Shown here: one piece after another, positions 50,928-59,683 of the stretch
Layout: each line of letters begins with the position of its first letter
Numbering within the stretch: the first letter of the stretch is position 1
Origin: Streptomyces sp. CB01635
Lineage (GTDB): Bacteria > Actinomycetota > Actinomycetes > Streptomycetales > Streptomycetaceae
Length of the DNA: 64,000 nt
Direction of reading: 5' to 3'
Assembly (NCBI RefSeq): GCF_002803065.1
Contig: NZ_NNBL01000022.1
Span: forward strand, 1 to 64,000
Notes under the pieces: generated by a model
Seen by the model: the letters and a program-made list of their open reading frames with translations, nothing else
The model's database searches: none
What the model was told of the DNA's origin: nothing
Made by a program: the position numbers and the translations under genes

Positions 50928-51695
50928 TCAGGAGGCGCGGCGGTCCGGGCCGTGGTGGATCTCGACACCGCCCGAGTCGCCGAAGGTGAGGCGGCAGGTG
51001 TCGGCGCGGTAGGTGGCCACGGAGACCGCGGCCGTCTCGCCCTCGCTGAAGAAGCGGGTCGTGACGACGAGGACGGGCGCGCCCGGCAGCCGGTCGAGCT
51101 CCTTCGCGTCGTCGGCACGGGCCGAGCCCAGCTCGACGGCGCGGTCCTGGCCTTCGAGCCCGAGCCGCCGCAGCTCACGCAGCACGGAACGCGCGCGTGA
51201 GGGCCCCGACGGGGCGTCTATGGCGGAGAGTTCGGGCACGGACGACGACGGTACGTACAGCAGCTCGGCGGCAACGGGCTGGCCGTGCGACACGCGCGTA
51301 CGGCGCACCCGGTGGACGCGCTCGTCGGGCGCGGTGCCGAGGATGCGGGCCACGGCCGCCGGCGGCACCGCGAGCTCACTGTCGACAGCCTGCCAGGCAT
51401 CGCCGTCGGCGTCGCCGGGCCACTCCTGGTCGTCGGACGAGTCGACCGCCACGCCCACACGGGGCGGCGCGACGGTGGTGCCCACGCCACGGCGGCGCTG
51501 GAGCCTGCCTTCGAGTTCGAGCTGTTCGAGCGCCTGCCGGAGCGTGGCACGGGCGACTCCGAAGCGGGCCGCGAGGTCCCGCTCGTTCGGCAGGATCTCT
51601 CCCACGACGAACTCGGAGTCGAGTGCCTCGGTCAGCACGGTCTTGAGGTGCCAGTACTTCGGCTCCGGCGCCGTTTCCAACTGCGTGGTCCCCAC
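50928..51695 (-). CDS. GntR-family regulator of the HutC/UTRA type
   Basis: 255-residue regulator. The winged helix-turn-helix is at about 10-75 (YWHLKTVLTEALDSEF, LPNERDLAARFGVARATLRQALEQLELEGRLQRRRGVGTTV). A UTRA effector domain follows (about 95-250; RVRRTRVSHGQPVAAELLY). It resembles DasR in size and class but is not DasR itself by its wing and UTRA sequence. The start is a GTG preceded by GCGGAGGACAG; the longer frame (37 codons more) lacks a site. A 17-bp palindrome upstream suggests autoregulation. Confidence 0.87.
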   Translation of the reverse strand: MGTTQLETAPEPKYWHLKTVLTEALDSEFVVGEILPNERDLAARFGVARATLRQALEQLELEGRLQRRRGVGTTVAPPRVGVAVDSSDDQEWPGDADGDAWQAVDSELAVPPAAVARILGTAPDERVHRVRRTRVSHGQPVAAELLYVPSSSVPELSAIDAPSGPSRARSVLRELRRLGLEGQDRAVELGSARADDAKELDRLPGAPVLVVTTRFFSEGETAAVSVATYRADTCRLTFGDSGGVEIHHGPDRRAS

Positions 51696-51735
51696 CCTGT
51701 CCTCCGCAATCGCCGTGTCCCCGCTGCGTTTAGCG

Positions 51736-51752
51736 CCTTTGTTTATTAAAGG
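51736..51752. promoter_or_regulatory. Palindrome upstream of the GntR gene
   Basis: CCTTT-gtttatt-AAAGG is an AT-rich inverted repeat about 41 bases upstream of the GTG start. Likely autoregulatory operator or promoter core. Confidence 0.45.
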
Positions 51753-51895
51753 TTCCTGCACTATCTCTGCGAGGGTAGGCCCGCCCTCCGACTTGGTCAA
51801 GACCAATCCTCGGTCCGCTCCGGGATCCGCGGGGGCTCCGCCACAGAGCGTTCATGGCGGTCCGCAGAGCGTTCACACCACGTTCGCGAAACGAC

Positions 51896-51928
51896 GAGAG
51901 CCCCCGCCCGGTCGGGGCGGGGGCTCTC
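51896..51928. terminator. Hairpin terminator of the sigma factor gene region
   Basis: A perfect 14-bp stem (GAGAGCCCCCGCCC, 51896-51909, with 51915-51928) downstream of the minus-strand sigma gene. It isolates it from the GntR gene. Confidence 0.85.
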
Positions 51929-51956
51929 GGTGACGGCGGGCGCCGCGGAGCGGACG

Positions 51957-52835
51957 TCAGGCGAGCGACACGAGCTTGTCCGGGTTGCGCACGATGTAGA
52001 CGCACTGCACCTGGCCGTCGGCGACATCGACCTGGAAGACACTGTCCGGCTTGCCGTCGACGAGGACGAGCACGGCCGGCCCTCCGTTGACCTCCACGGT
52101 CCGGAAGGTGAATCCGGTGCCGCCGCCCTTGGCGACGCCGAGCAGGAAGCGGCCCACCTTGTCGGCGGACTCGATGACGCGCAGCGGCGCCTTGGACTTG
52201 CCGCCGCTGTCGCCGACGAGGCGGGCGTCGGGCGCGAGGAGCGTCATCAGGCCCTCCAGGTCCCCGCCCGTCGCGGCAGCGAGGAAGCGCTCGGTGAGGT
52301 CGCGCTGCTCGACGGGGTCGACGTCGAAGCGCGGCCGGCGCTCGTCCACGTGCTTGCGGGCACGTCCCGCGAGCTGGCGCACGGCGGACTCGCTGCGTTC
52401 GAGCGTGGTGGCGATCTCGGCGAACGGGAACCCGAACGCCTCGCGGAGCACGAACACGGCGCGCTCCAGCGGCGAGAGGGACTCCAGGACGACGAGGACG
52501 GCGAGCGACACCGACTCGGCGAGTACGGCCGCCTCCGCAGTGTCGGGCGCGGTCGGCCCGAAGTCGGTGACCAGCGGCTCCGGCAGCCAGGGACCCACGT
52601 ATGCCTCGCGCCGGGTCTGCGCCTGCCGCAGCCGGTCGATGGCCAGGCGGGTGGCGACGCGGACGAGATAGGCGCGTGGTTCGCGCACCTCGTCGCGGTC
52701 GGCCTGCGCCCAGCGCAGCCAGGCGTCCTGGACGACGTCCTCGGCGTCGGCCACGCGGCCCAGCATGCGATAGGCGACCCCCATCAGGACCGGCCGGTGT
52801 TCTTCGAAGACCTCAATCACGGTGTCGGTTGCCAC
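51957..52835 (-). CDS. ECF41-type sigma factor with SnoaL-like C-terminal domain
   Basis: 292-residue extracytoplasmic-function sigma factor. Region 2 (AYRMLGRVADAEDVVQDAWLRW) and region 4 (LSPLERAVFVLREAFGFPFAEIA) are followed by the ECF41 linker motif WLPEPL (between them) and a SnoaL_2-like domain. The C-terminal motifs are GDSGGK (family usually DGGGK) and NPDKL near the end. In this group the C-terminal domain, not an anti-sigma, controls activity. The usual COE-family partner gene is absent; an alpha/beta hydrolase lies divergently. GTG start giving VATDTVIEVFEEHR; the spacing to GGAGG is unusually short. Confidence 0.92.
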   Translation of the reverse strand: MATDTVIEVFEEHRPVLMGVAYRMLGRVADAEDVVQDAWLRWAQADRDEVREPRAYLVRVATRLAIDRLRQAQTRREAYVGPWLPEPLVTDFGPTAPDTAEAAVLAESVSLAVLVVLESLSPLERAVFVLREAFGFPFAEIATTLERSESAVRQLAGRARKHVDERRPRFDVDPVEQRDLTERFLAAATGGDLEGLMTLLAPDARLVGDSGGKSKAPLRVIESADKVGRFLLGVAKGGGTGFTFRTVEVNGGPAVLVLVDGKPDSVFQVDVADGQVQCVYIVRNPDKLVSLA

Positions 52836-53016
52836 CCCTCCATCCCAACGGACGCGGCGGCACGTGTCCAGGTGGAATCGGTGCGTCGGTGACCACAAAC
52901 GGCTACGCGCCGGGCTTCGCTCCCCGTCCCCCTTGAACTGGGAGCTACTGAGCGGTAATTGTTGCTGACAAGCAGTCTAAGGAACCGTCGCGCCGGCGTC
53001 GGGGACAGGGAGCGAC

Positions 53017-53847
53017 ATGGCCACAGAGGTGTCCTTCAGCATCGAAACCCCCGATGGCCCCCGCGAGGTGACCGTCGCGTACGAACGCGTGGGCACCGGG
53101 GAGCCCCTGCTTCTCCTGCACGGGATCGGCCACCACTGGCAGGCCTGGGCCCCCGTGATCCCGGTCCTGGCCGCCGAACGCGACGTGATCGCCATCGACC
53201 TGCCGGGCTTCGGCGCCTCTCCCGCGCTGCCCGACGGCGTCCCCTACGACCTGCCGACGGTGGCGGCGACGCTCGGCTCGCTCTGCGCGGCCCTCGGCAT
53301 CGAGCGGCCGCACGTGGCGGGCAACTCCCTGGGCGGTCTGCTGGCCCTGGAGCTCGGCCGCGAGAAGCTCGTACGGTCGGTCACCGCGCTGTCGCCCGGC
53401 GGGTTCTGGTCGCAGGCCGAGCGCCGTTACGCGTTCGGCACGCTGCGCGCGATGCGACAGGGGGCGCGGACGCTGCCCGTTCCCGCGATCGAGCGGCTGT
53501 CCCGGTCGGCCGCGGGCCGAGCGGCCCTGACGAGCACCATCTACGCCCGCCCCGGCCGCCGTTCACCCGATGCGGTCGTCGCGGAGACCCTCGCCCTGCG
53601 CCACGCCCCCGGGTTCGCGCAGACCCTCGCCGCGGGCCTGGACGTGCAGTTCACGGACGACGTGCCGGACATCCCGGTGACCGTCGCCTGGGGCACCCGC
53701 GACCGGCTGCTCCTGCGCCGCCAGGGCATCAGGGCCAAGCACGCCGTTCCCGGAGCCCGCCTCGTGCGGCTGCCCGGCTGCGGTCACGTCCCCATGAGCG
53801 ACGACCCGGCGCTCGTCTCCCGCGTCATCCTGGACACCAGCCGCTGA
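53017..53847 (+). CDS. Alpha/beta hydrolase
   Basis: 276-residue hydrolase. Oxyanion-hole HGIGHHWQAW, nucleophile Ser in VAGNSLGGLLALE (about 109), acid in WGTRDRLL and catalytic His in GCGHVPMSDDP. No signal peptide. Substrate unknown. It is divergent from the ECF41 sigma factor and could be its target. Its last 285 bases are overlapped on the other strand by the EamA permease frame. Confidence 0.9.
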   Translation: MATEVSFSIETPDGPREVTVAYERVGTGEPLLLLHGIGHHWQAWAPVIPVLAAERDVIAIDLPGFGASPALPDGVPYDLPTVAATLGSLCAALGIERPHVAGNSLGGLLALELGREKLVRSVTALSPGGFWSQAERRYAFGTLRAMRQGARTLPVPAIERLSRSAAGRAALTSTIYARPGRRSPDAVVAETLALRHAPGFAQTLAAGLDVQFTDDVPDIPVTVAWGTRDRLLLRRQGIRAKHAVPGARLVRLPGCGHVPMSDDPALVSRVILDTSR

Positions 53848-54720
53848 CCGCGCGCCGAACACGCCGGAGCCCAGCGCCACTCCGGCGCCGACGAGCGCGC
53901 TGCCGACGGCCTGCGCGGCGCCGTACGTCCCGGTGCCGACGACCGGCGCGGTGCACGCCGCCGCCACAGGGATGAGCCCGGAGAACAGGGTGGCGCGCTC
54001 GGCGCCGATGCGCTGCATGCCGATGTACCAGCACACGAAGCCGATCACCGTGACGACGGCGGCCTGCCACAGCAGGGCCGTCGCCTCGGTGGCGTCGGGT
54101 ACGCGGAGCATGTGCGTGCCGTCGAACACCGCGCCGACGAGGGCCGACTCCAGGGCGGCGACGCCGCAGACCGTGCAGGACAGCAGCTTCGGGCCGAGGG
54201 GCCGCAGCACCGGCACCGCGAGGACGGCGAAACCGACCTCCCCGATGAGTGCTCCTACGGAGAACAGGAGACCGGCCGTGTCCGTGCGCCCCCAGCCCTG
54301 GACGGTGAACGCGCCGACGGCGACCAGCAACGCCCCGTAGAGGACGGCCCGTTGGGGCCGCCGGCCCGCGAGCAGGGGTACGAGCACTGCCACGACGACC
54401 GGGGCGCATCCGACGAAGACCCCGGGTACGGCTGGTTCGGCGCTGCGCTCGGCGGCGAGCACCGCGAGGTTGAAGCCGACCATCCCGACGGCCGCAAGCA
54501 GGGCGAGACGCCCCCATCGGCGCCCGGTGAGGTGGCGCAGCGGCGCCGCGCCGCCCCGGCCGAGGAGCGGCAGCAGAAGCAGGCAGGCGAGGGCGTACCG
54601 GAGGAACTGGCCGCCTGCGTAGGGGTAGTCCCCGAGGACGCTGTTGGCGGTGAAGGAGGCGCCGACGAGGACGCAGGCGAGGGCGGCCGGCAGGGCCCCT
54701 CGGATCGAGTGCGCGTTCAT
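53563..54720 (-). CDS. EamA/DMT-family permease with antisense-encoded tail
   Basis: 385-residue frame. Residues 1-290 form a complete ten-helix drug/metabolite transporter with two EamA repeats, ending at VGAGVALGSGVFGARSA. The reading frame then continues 94 codons past the convergent hydrolase stop (53847), antisense to its coding sequence, before a TGA at 53563. The tail (QDDAGDERRVVAHGDVTAAG...) is hydrophilic and has the composition of a non-coding frame. It is divergent from a MocR regulator, a common transporter-regulator pairing. Either the tail is real or the native stop was lost. Confidence 0.85.
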   Translation of the reverse strand: MNAHSIRGALPAALACVLVGASFTANSVLGDYPYAGGQFLRYALACLLLLPLLGRGGAAPLRHLTGRRWGRLALLAAVGMVGFNLAVLAAERSAEPAVPGVFVGCAPVVVAVLVPLLAGRRPQRAVLYGALLVAVGAFTVQGWGRTDTAGLLFSVGALIGEVGFAVLAVPVLRPLGPKLLSCTVCGVAALESALVGAVFDGTHMLRVPDATEATALLWQAAVVTVIGFVCWYIGMQRIGAERATLFSGLIPVAAACTAPVVGTGTYGAAQAVGSALVGAGVALGSGVFGARSAAGVQDDAGDERRVVAHGDVTAAGQPHEAGSGNGVLGPDALAAQEQPVAGAPGDGHRDVRHVVRELHVQARGEGLREPGGVAQGEGLRDDRIG

Positions 54721-54767
54721 GGCCCTGACGCTAGGGAGGGCGGCGGCCCGGATTAAGGTCCACGTTC

Positions 54768-56231
54768 ATGACGTCATCGGGGACCAATCCGCGTGCGGCG
54801 GACGGTGGCGGCCAAGCATCGTCCGCCGCCTGGGAGTTACTGCTTCCCGCGGTATCGGCGCCCGCACGCGCGCGTGGCCGCGGTCTCCAGGCCGCACTGC
54901 GGGACGCCGTCAGGTCGGGGCGGCTCGCGCCCGGGACACGGATGCCGTCGAGCCGCGATCTCGCGGCGGATCTGGGCGTCTCGCGCGGGCTGATCACCGA
55001 GGCGTACGAGCAGTTGACCGCCGAGGGGTATCTGCGCAGCGGGCGCGGCGCGGGGACCTGGGTGGGCGGGGCGGTGCGCGCCGCGGCGGCGGCCGGAGTG
55101 CGGGACCTGGCGCCCCGTCCGCCGGGCACGCGCGCCGACTTCGTGGCGGGCAGCCCCGATCTGTCGTTGTTCCCGCGGGCCGCGTGGGCGGCGGCGCAGC
55201 GCGGGGTGCTGGCCGAACTGCCGCACCACATGCTGGGCTACCCGGATCCGCGGGGCATCCCCCGGCTGCGTACCGCGCTGGCGGAACTCCTCGCGCGGCG
55301 GCGGGGCGTGGTCGCCGATCCGGAGCGGATCATCGTCTGCTCCGGGGTGGCCCAGGCGGTGACGCTGCTCGGATTCGTGCTGCACGCGCGCGGGGAGCGC
55401 TCGGTGGGCGTCGAGGACCCGGGGAGCCCCGATCTCGGTTCACTGTTCGCCTCGGCCGGCGTCGGCACGACCCCGCTGCCCCTGGACGGCGAGGGGCCGG
55501 CCATCGGGCCGCTGCGGGACGCGGGGGTGCGCTCCGTGGTGACCACGCCGTCCCACCAGTTCCCCTCCGGCATCGCCTACTCACCGGCGCGCCGCACCCA
55601 ACTCCTCGACTGGGCGCGGTCGGTGGACGGACTCGTCATCGAAGACGACTACGACGGCGACTTCCGTTACGACCGCGCACCCGTAGGAGCGCTCCAGGGG
55701 CTCGACCCGGAGCATGTCGCGTACACGGGCTCGGTGAGCAAGTCGCTCGCCCCCGGGCTGCGGCTCGGCTGGATGGTCGTGCCCGCGGGTCTGACCGACG
55801 AGGTCGTCGAGCGCAAGCGCTACATGGACCTCGGTAACCCCGCCCTCGACCAGGCTCTCCTGGCCCGTTTCATCGAGCGCGGCGACTACGACCGCCAGTT
55901 GCGGCGCTGCCAGCGCGCCTATCGAGAGCGGCGCGACACCCTTGTGGCCGCGCTCCACGAACATCTGCCGGGCACCCAGGTGACGGGGATCGCCGCCGGG
56001 CTGCACGTCATCGCCTGTCTCCCCGAGCGCTACGGGTCGCAGGAGGCGCTCCTCGAACGGGCCTCGGCGGCCGGGGTCACCGTCCGCGCGCTGAGCCACT
56101 ACGGCACCTCGGACAGCGGCGACGGCGGAGTGCGGCTGGTCCTTGGGTACGCGCATCTGCCGCCGGCCCGGATCGCGGAAGGCGTACGTCTCCTGGCGCG
56201 CGCGGCTCACGAGAGGGCCGCGCGCGCGTGA
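54768..56231 (+). CDS. MocR-type PLP-dependent GntR regulator
   Basis: 487-residue chimera. The N-terminal GntR winged helix (about 38-105; MPSSRDLAADLGVSRGLITEAYEQLTAEGYL) is joined to a class I aminotransferase domain (about 140-480), with the PLP lysine in TGSVSKSLAPGLRLGW and the Asp/Tyr contacts in IEDDYDGDFRYD. MocR proteins such as PdxR and GabR control vitamin B6 or amine genes through PLP. The divergent EamA permease, 47 bases away, is the probable target. Confidence 0.92.
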   Translation: MTSSGTNPRAADGGGQASSAAWELLLPAVSAPARARGRGLQAALRDAVRSGRLAPGTRMPSSRDLAADLGVSRGLITEAYEQLTAEGYLRSGRGAGTWVGGAVRAAAAAGVRDLAPRPPGTRADFVAGSPDLSLFPRAAWAAAQRGVLAELPHHMLGYPDPRGIPRLRTALAELLARRRGVVADPERIIVCSGVAQAVTLLGFVLHARGERSVGVEDPGSPDLGSLFASAGVGTTPLPLDGEGPAIGPLRDAGVRSVVTTPSHQFPSGIAYSPARRTQLLDWARSVDGLVIEDDYDGDFRYDRAPVGALQGLDPEHVAYTGSVSKSLAPGLRLGWMVVPAGLTDEVVERKRYMDLGNPALDQALLARFIERGDYDRQLRRCQRAYRERRDTLVAALHEHLPGTQVTGIAAGLHVIACLPERYGSQEALLERASAAGVTVRALSHYGTSDSGDGGVRLVLGYAHLPPARIAEGVRLLARAAHERAARA

Positions 56232-56293
56232 GCAGCGGCGTGGGCAGGTGAGGCGACGCAGCGCGCCGGGTTCCCCGATCCCCAGGGGCAGTT

Positions 56294-56315
56294 GTTCACT
56301 TGGGGTTCGCGTGTG
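56294..56315 (+). promoter_or_regulatory. PHO box (PhoP-binding direct repeat)
   Basis: Two adjacent 11-base units, GTTCACTTGGG (56294-56304, a full match to the recalled Streptomyces consensus G, G/T, TCA, YYY, R, G/C, G) and GTTCGCGTGTG (56305-56315, partial match), lie 91 bases upstream of phoD. This is the standard two-unit core bound by PhoP in low phosphate. Confidence 0.75.
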
Positions 56316-56405
56316 CGCCGTGGTGAGCCCGTAGGTGTGGCTTCGCCGCGGCGCCCCCGCAGTGGTGGCACCGCACTGTCGGAACCCGTTTCTGGAGGCG
56401 TATTC

Positions 56406-57989
56406 ATGTCACACCGTCCGCCGAGTTCTCTGCCCGGCCGCCGCGGGGTGCTGCGCGGCTCGCTCGCCGCTTCGGCCGCCCTGGCGCTGCCCGCCGTGGG
56501 CTCGGCCGCAGCCCCGGCCTTCGCGCTGTCGGGTCGCCCGAAGGCGGCGTGGGGTGTTCAGGCAGGGGACGTCGGCGCGCACTCGGGGCTGATCTGGACG
56601 CGCTCCGACCGGCCCGCCCGCATGATCGTGGAGACCTCCGCGACGGAGTCGTTCCGCCGGTCCACCAGGTGGCACGGGCCGCTGATCGGCACGGGCACGG
56701 ACTTCACGGGCACCACCCGCCTGCGCGGCCTGCCGCCGGGCGAGCAGATCCACTACCGCGTGGTGCTCGCCGACCCCGACGACCCCCGCCGCACGGGCGA
56801 ACCCGTCACCGGCACCTTCCGCACCACCCCCGTGGGCCGCCGCGACGGGGTGCGCTTCCTGTGGTCGGGCGACATCGCGGGCCAGGGCTGGGGCATCAAC
56901 CCGGACATCGGCGGCTACCGCGTGTACGAGGACATGCGCGCCCTCAACCCGGACTTCTTCCTGTGCAGCGGCGACAACATCTACGCCGACGGCCCGATCC
57001 TGCCCAGCGTCACGCTGCCCGACGGCCGGGTGTGGCGGAACGTCACGACGGAGGAGAAGTCCAAGGTCGCCGAGACGCTGGCCGAGTTCCGCGGCGCGTT
57101 CCGCTACAACCTCCTCGACGAGAACGTGCGACGCTTCAACGCGCAGGTGCCGTCGATCGTCCAGTGGGACGACCACGAGGTCCACAACAACTGGTACCCG
57201 GGCCAGATCCTGGACGACGCCCGCTACACGGAGAAGGACACGAACGTCCTCGCCGCGCGGTCCCTGCGGGCGTTCAGCGAGTACTTCCCTGTCTCCACCC
57301 TGGCGCCGGGCGACGACGAGGGGCGCGTGTACCGGGTCCTGCGGCAGGGGCCCCTGCTCGATGTGTTCGTGCTCGACATGCGCTCGTACCGCAACGCCAA
57401 CTCCCCGGGCCGGCAGCCCGACGACGCGACCGGGATCCTCGGCGCACGGCAGCTGGCCTGGCTGAAGCGTGAGCTGTCCCGGTCGCGGGCCGTCTGGAAG
57501 GTGATCGCCTCCGACATGCCGCTCGGCCTGGTCGTGGCCGACGGCAAGGTGAACTTCGAGGCCGTCGCGCAGGGTGATCCGGGGGCGCCGCTCGGCCGCG
57601 AGCTGCAGATCGCGGAGCTGCTGCGCCACATCAAGCACGACCGGATCACGGGCACGCTGTGGCTCACGGCGGACGTGCACTACACGTCGGCGCAGCACTA
57701 CGACCCGTCGCGCGCCGCGTTCCAGGACTTCGAGCCGTTCTGGGAGTTCGTCTCCGGCCCGCTGGCGGCGGGCGGTTTCCAGGCGGTGAAGCTGGACGGC
57801 ACCTTCGGCCCCGAGCAGAGCTTCGTCAAGGCGCCGGACCGGGCCAACACTTCCCCGATGGAGACCCCTCAGTACTTCGGCGAAATCGACATCGACGGCG
57901 GCAGCGGCGAGCTGACGGTACGGCTGCGGCAGCAGGGCGGCGACGTGCTGTTCTCCAAGGTGCTCCAGCCGGGGCGGGTCGGCCAGTAG
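56406..57989 (+). CDS. phoD: Secreted alkaline phosphatase, PhoD family
   Basis: 527-residue phosphodiesterase/phosphomonoesterase releasing phosphate outside the cell. Twin-arginine signal (PGRRGVLRGSLAASAALALP, RR at 12-13), a PhoD N-terminal beta domain (about 45-140), and the metallophosphatase domain (about 150-500) with the metal ligands in SGDIAGQG, CSGDNIYADG, QWDDHEVHNNW and LTADVHYTSAQHY. GGAGG precedes the ATG. The PHO box predicts induction by phosphate starvation through PhoR-PhoP. Confidence 0.94.
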   Translation: MSHRPPSSLPGRRGVLRGSLAASAALALPAVGSAAAPAFALSGRPKAAWGVQAGDVGAHSGLIWTRSDRPARMIVETSATESFRRSTRWHGPLIGTGTDFTGTTRLRGLPPGEQIHYRVVLADPDDPRRTGEPVTGTFRTTPVGRRDGVRFLWSGDIAGQGWGINPDIGGYRVYEDMRALNPDFFLCSGDNIYADGPILPSVTLPDGRVWRNVTTEEKSKVAETLAEFRGAFRYNLLDENVRRFNAQVPSIVQWDDHEVHNNWYPGQILDDARYTEKDTNVLAARSLRAFSEYFPVSTLAPGDDEGRVYRVLRQGPLLDVFVLDMRSYRNANSPGRQPDDATGILGARQLAWLKRELSRSRAVWKVIASDMPLGLVVADGKVNFEAVAQGDPGAPLGRELQIAELLRHIKHDRITGTLWLTADVHYTSAQHYDPSRAAFQDFEPFWEFVSGPLAAGGFQAVKLDGTFGPEQSFVKAPDRANTSPMETPQYFGEIDIDGGSGELTVRLRQQGGDVLFSKVLQPGRVGQ

Positions 57990-58082
57990 GGACCAAGGCG
58001 ACCAAAGGCGACATAAGCAGTCTTTACCCATCGGTCACAAAGCGTTCGTGATCACGCAACACGGTTCCTTCACAGTGGCTGC

Positions 58083-59546
58083 ATGAGTCCAGACATGTCT
58101 GATGTGAGGCGGGCCAAAAACGGCCGCCCTGTCCACCACTGGCGGCGCGACGTCGTCGAGCTCGCCGCCCTGTTCACGGCCGTGGCCGTCGCGGACGCGG
58201 TGGCGAACCTCGTCGGTCACGGCCCCGACGGCCCCGCGCTGCTCGCCATCTCGGCGGTCGCGCTCCTCGCCACGGCCGGATTCCACACATGGTGGGCACG
58301 CCGCCACAACCACGCACCCCCGACAGGCGATACCGACGCCCGGCGGCTCCCCACGGAGCACGCCGGGCGGTCGGGACAGCCCGACACAGAGGTCCCCGCG
58401 GGCGCCGGCCCGCAGGCGACGAACGAGGCCACGGCCACCGCACTGTGGCGCATGCGGACGACGGTCCGTGACGAGCCCGGGTCGCTCGCGGCGCTGTGCA
58501 CGGCGCTCGCCCCGCTGCGGGTCGACATCCTGAGCCTCCAGACGCACCCCCTGGGTGAGGGCACCGTGGACGAGTTCCTGCTGCGCGCGCCGCAGGACCT
58601 GCCCGCCGCCGAACTCACCCGGAACGTGTCCCTGGCCGGCGGCTCCGGCACCTGGATCGAGCGGGCCGACGCCCACGACCTCGTGGACGCGCCCACCCGC
58701 ATCCTCGGTCTCGCCACGCGCACGGCCCTGGACGCAGCTGAACTCCCGCTCGCCCTACGCCAGTTGCTCGGCCGGTGCACCATCAGGTCGCTCCCGGCCA
58801 CGACGATGGGCGGCCGTAGGACCGAGAGCGCGCCCGTGGAGGGGGCGCTCGAAGGGACCATGATCCGGCTCCGGGCCCCCGAAGGCGGCGTGATCACCGT
58901 GGAGCGGCCGTATCTGCCGTTCACGCCCACCGAGTTCGCGCGCGCCCGCGCCCTGGTCGAGCTCGACGCGCGGCTCGGCCCGCGCATCCCGCGCAGCCAG
59001 GACGTCCTGACGCTCCCCGAGGGCAAGGCGATCACCGTGCGCCGGGCCGACTCGAACGACGTGGAGGCGGCCAAGGAGATGCAGGAGCGGTGCTCCCGCG
59101 CGACGCTGAGCAAGCGCTACCACGGGCCCGTCGGCGACGCGGACCGCTACCTCAACCACCTGCTCAGCCCCCGCTTCGGCCGCACGCTCGCCGCGCAGAC
59201 CGCGTCGGGCCGCATCGTCGCCCTCGGGCATCTGCTGTGGGACGGCGACGAGACGGAGATCGCGCTGCTCGTCGAGGACGACTGGCAGCGCCGCGGCATC
59301 GGCACCGAACTGCTCGGCCGCCTCGTGGCGATGGCGGTCGAGGCGGGCTGCGAGAGCGTGTACGCGGTCACGCAGGCGTCCAACACCGGGATGGTCGCGG
59401 CGATGCGCGGCCTCGGACTGCCCCTCGACTACCAGATCGAGGAGGGCACGCTGGTGATCACGGCGCGCTTGGAGACGACTGCGGTCAGGTCGCGGCTGCC
59501 GTACGAGGGGCCCCGCGCGGCGTACGAGCCGGCCGACCGGCACTGA
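58083..59546 (+). CDS. Membrane-anchored ACT-GNAT fusion protein
   Basis: 487-residue protein with a modular layout: two hydrophobic helices (about 25-40 and 48-65), a Pro/Gly-rich linker (about 75-115), an ACT-like domain (about 120-180; RMRTTVRDEPGSLAALCTALAPLRVDILSLQTHPL), a middle region with regulator-like segment, and a C-terminal GNAT domain (about 320-465; EDDWQRRGIGTELLGRLVAMAVEAG). ACT domains bind amino acids, so acetylation may be ligand-gated, as in some actinobacterial Lys acetyltransferases (for example PatA/AcuA types). No close family name is claimed. The gene ends in the first copy of an 18-base tandem repeat. Confidence 0.8.
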   Translation: MSPDMSDVRRAKNGRPVHHWRRDVVELAALFTAVAVADAVANLVGHGPDGPALLAISAVALLATAGFHTWWARRHNHAPPTGDTDARRLPTEHAGRSGQPDTEVPAGAGPQATNEATATALWRMRTTVRDEPGSLAALCTALAPLRVDILSLQTHPLGEGTVDEFLLRAPQDLPAAELTRNVSLAGGSGTWIERADAHDLVDAPTRILGLATRTALDAAELPLALRQLLGRCTIRSLPATTMGGRRTESAPVEGALEGTMIRLRAPEGGVITVERPYLPFTPTEFARARALVELDARLGPRIPRSQDVLTLPEGKAITVRRADSNDVEAAKEMQERCSRATLSKRYHGPVGDADRYLNHLLSPRFGRTLAAQTASGRIVALGHLLWDGDETEIALLVEDDWQRRGIGTELLGRLVAMAVEAGCESVYAVTQASNTGMVAAMRGLGLPLDYQIEEGTLVITARLETTAVRSRLPYEGPRAAYEPADRH

Positions 59547-59566
59547 GGTCCGGACCGGCACTGAGG
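59536..59566. repeat. 18-base tandem repeat spanning a stop codon
   Basis: ACCGGCACTGAGG occurs at 59536-59548 and again at 59554-59566, period 18. The first copy carries the stop codon of the ACT-GNAT gene, the second a redundant TGA in another frame. It is a small duplication, reminiscent of the larger one after the SWIM gene. Confidence 0.85.
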
Positions 59567-59619
59567 AGCAGACCGGTCTGGGCCGGCTCCGCGCGAGCCG
59601 GCCCAGACCGGTCCGCTCC
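59565..59619. terminator. Very strong bidirectional hairpin
   Basis: A perfect 19-bp stem (59571-59589 with 59595-59613) and a CGCGC loop, extended outward by partial pairing, sit between the convergent ACT-GNAT and cystathionine gamma-lyase genes. Confidence 0.85.
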
Positions 59620-59683
59620 TGCGTCTGTCCGGCCCGGACCGGTCCCCTCCTGCTTTTCTCCGGTCCGGGCAAGCTCCTCTACG

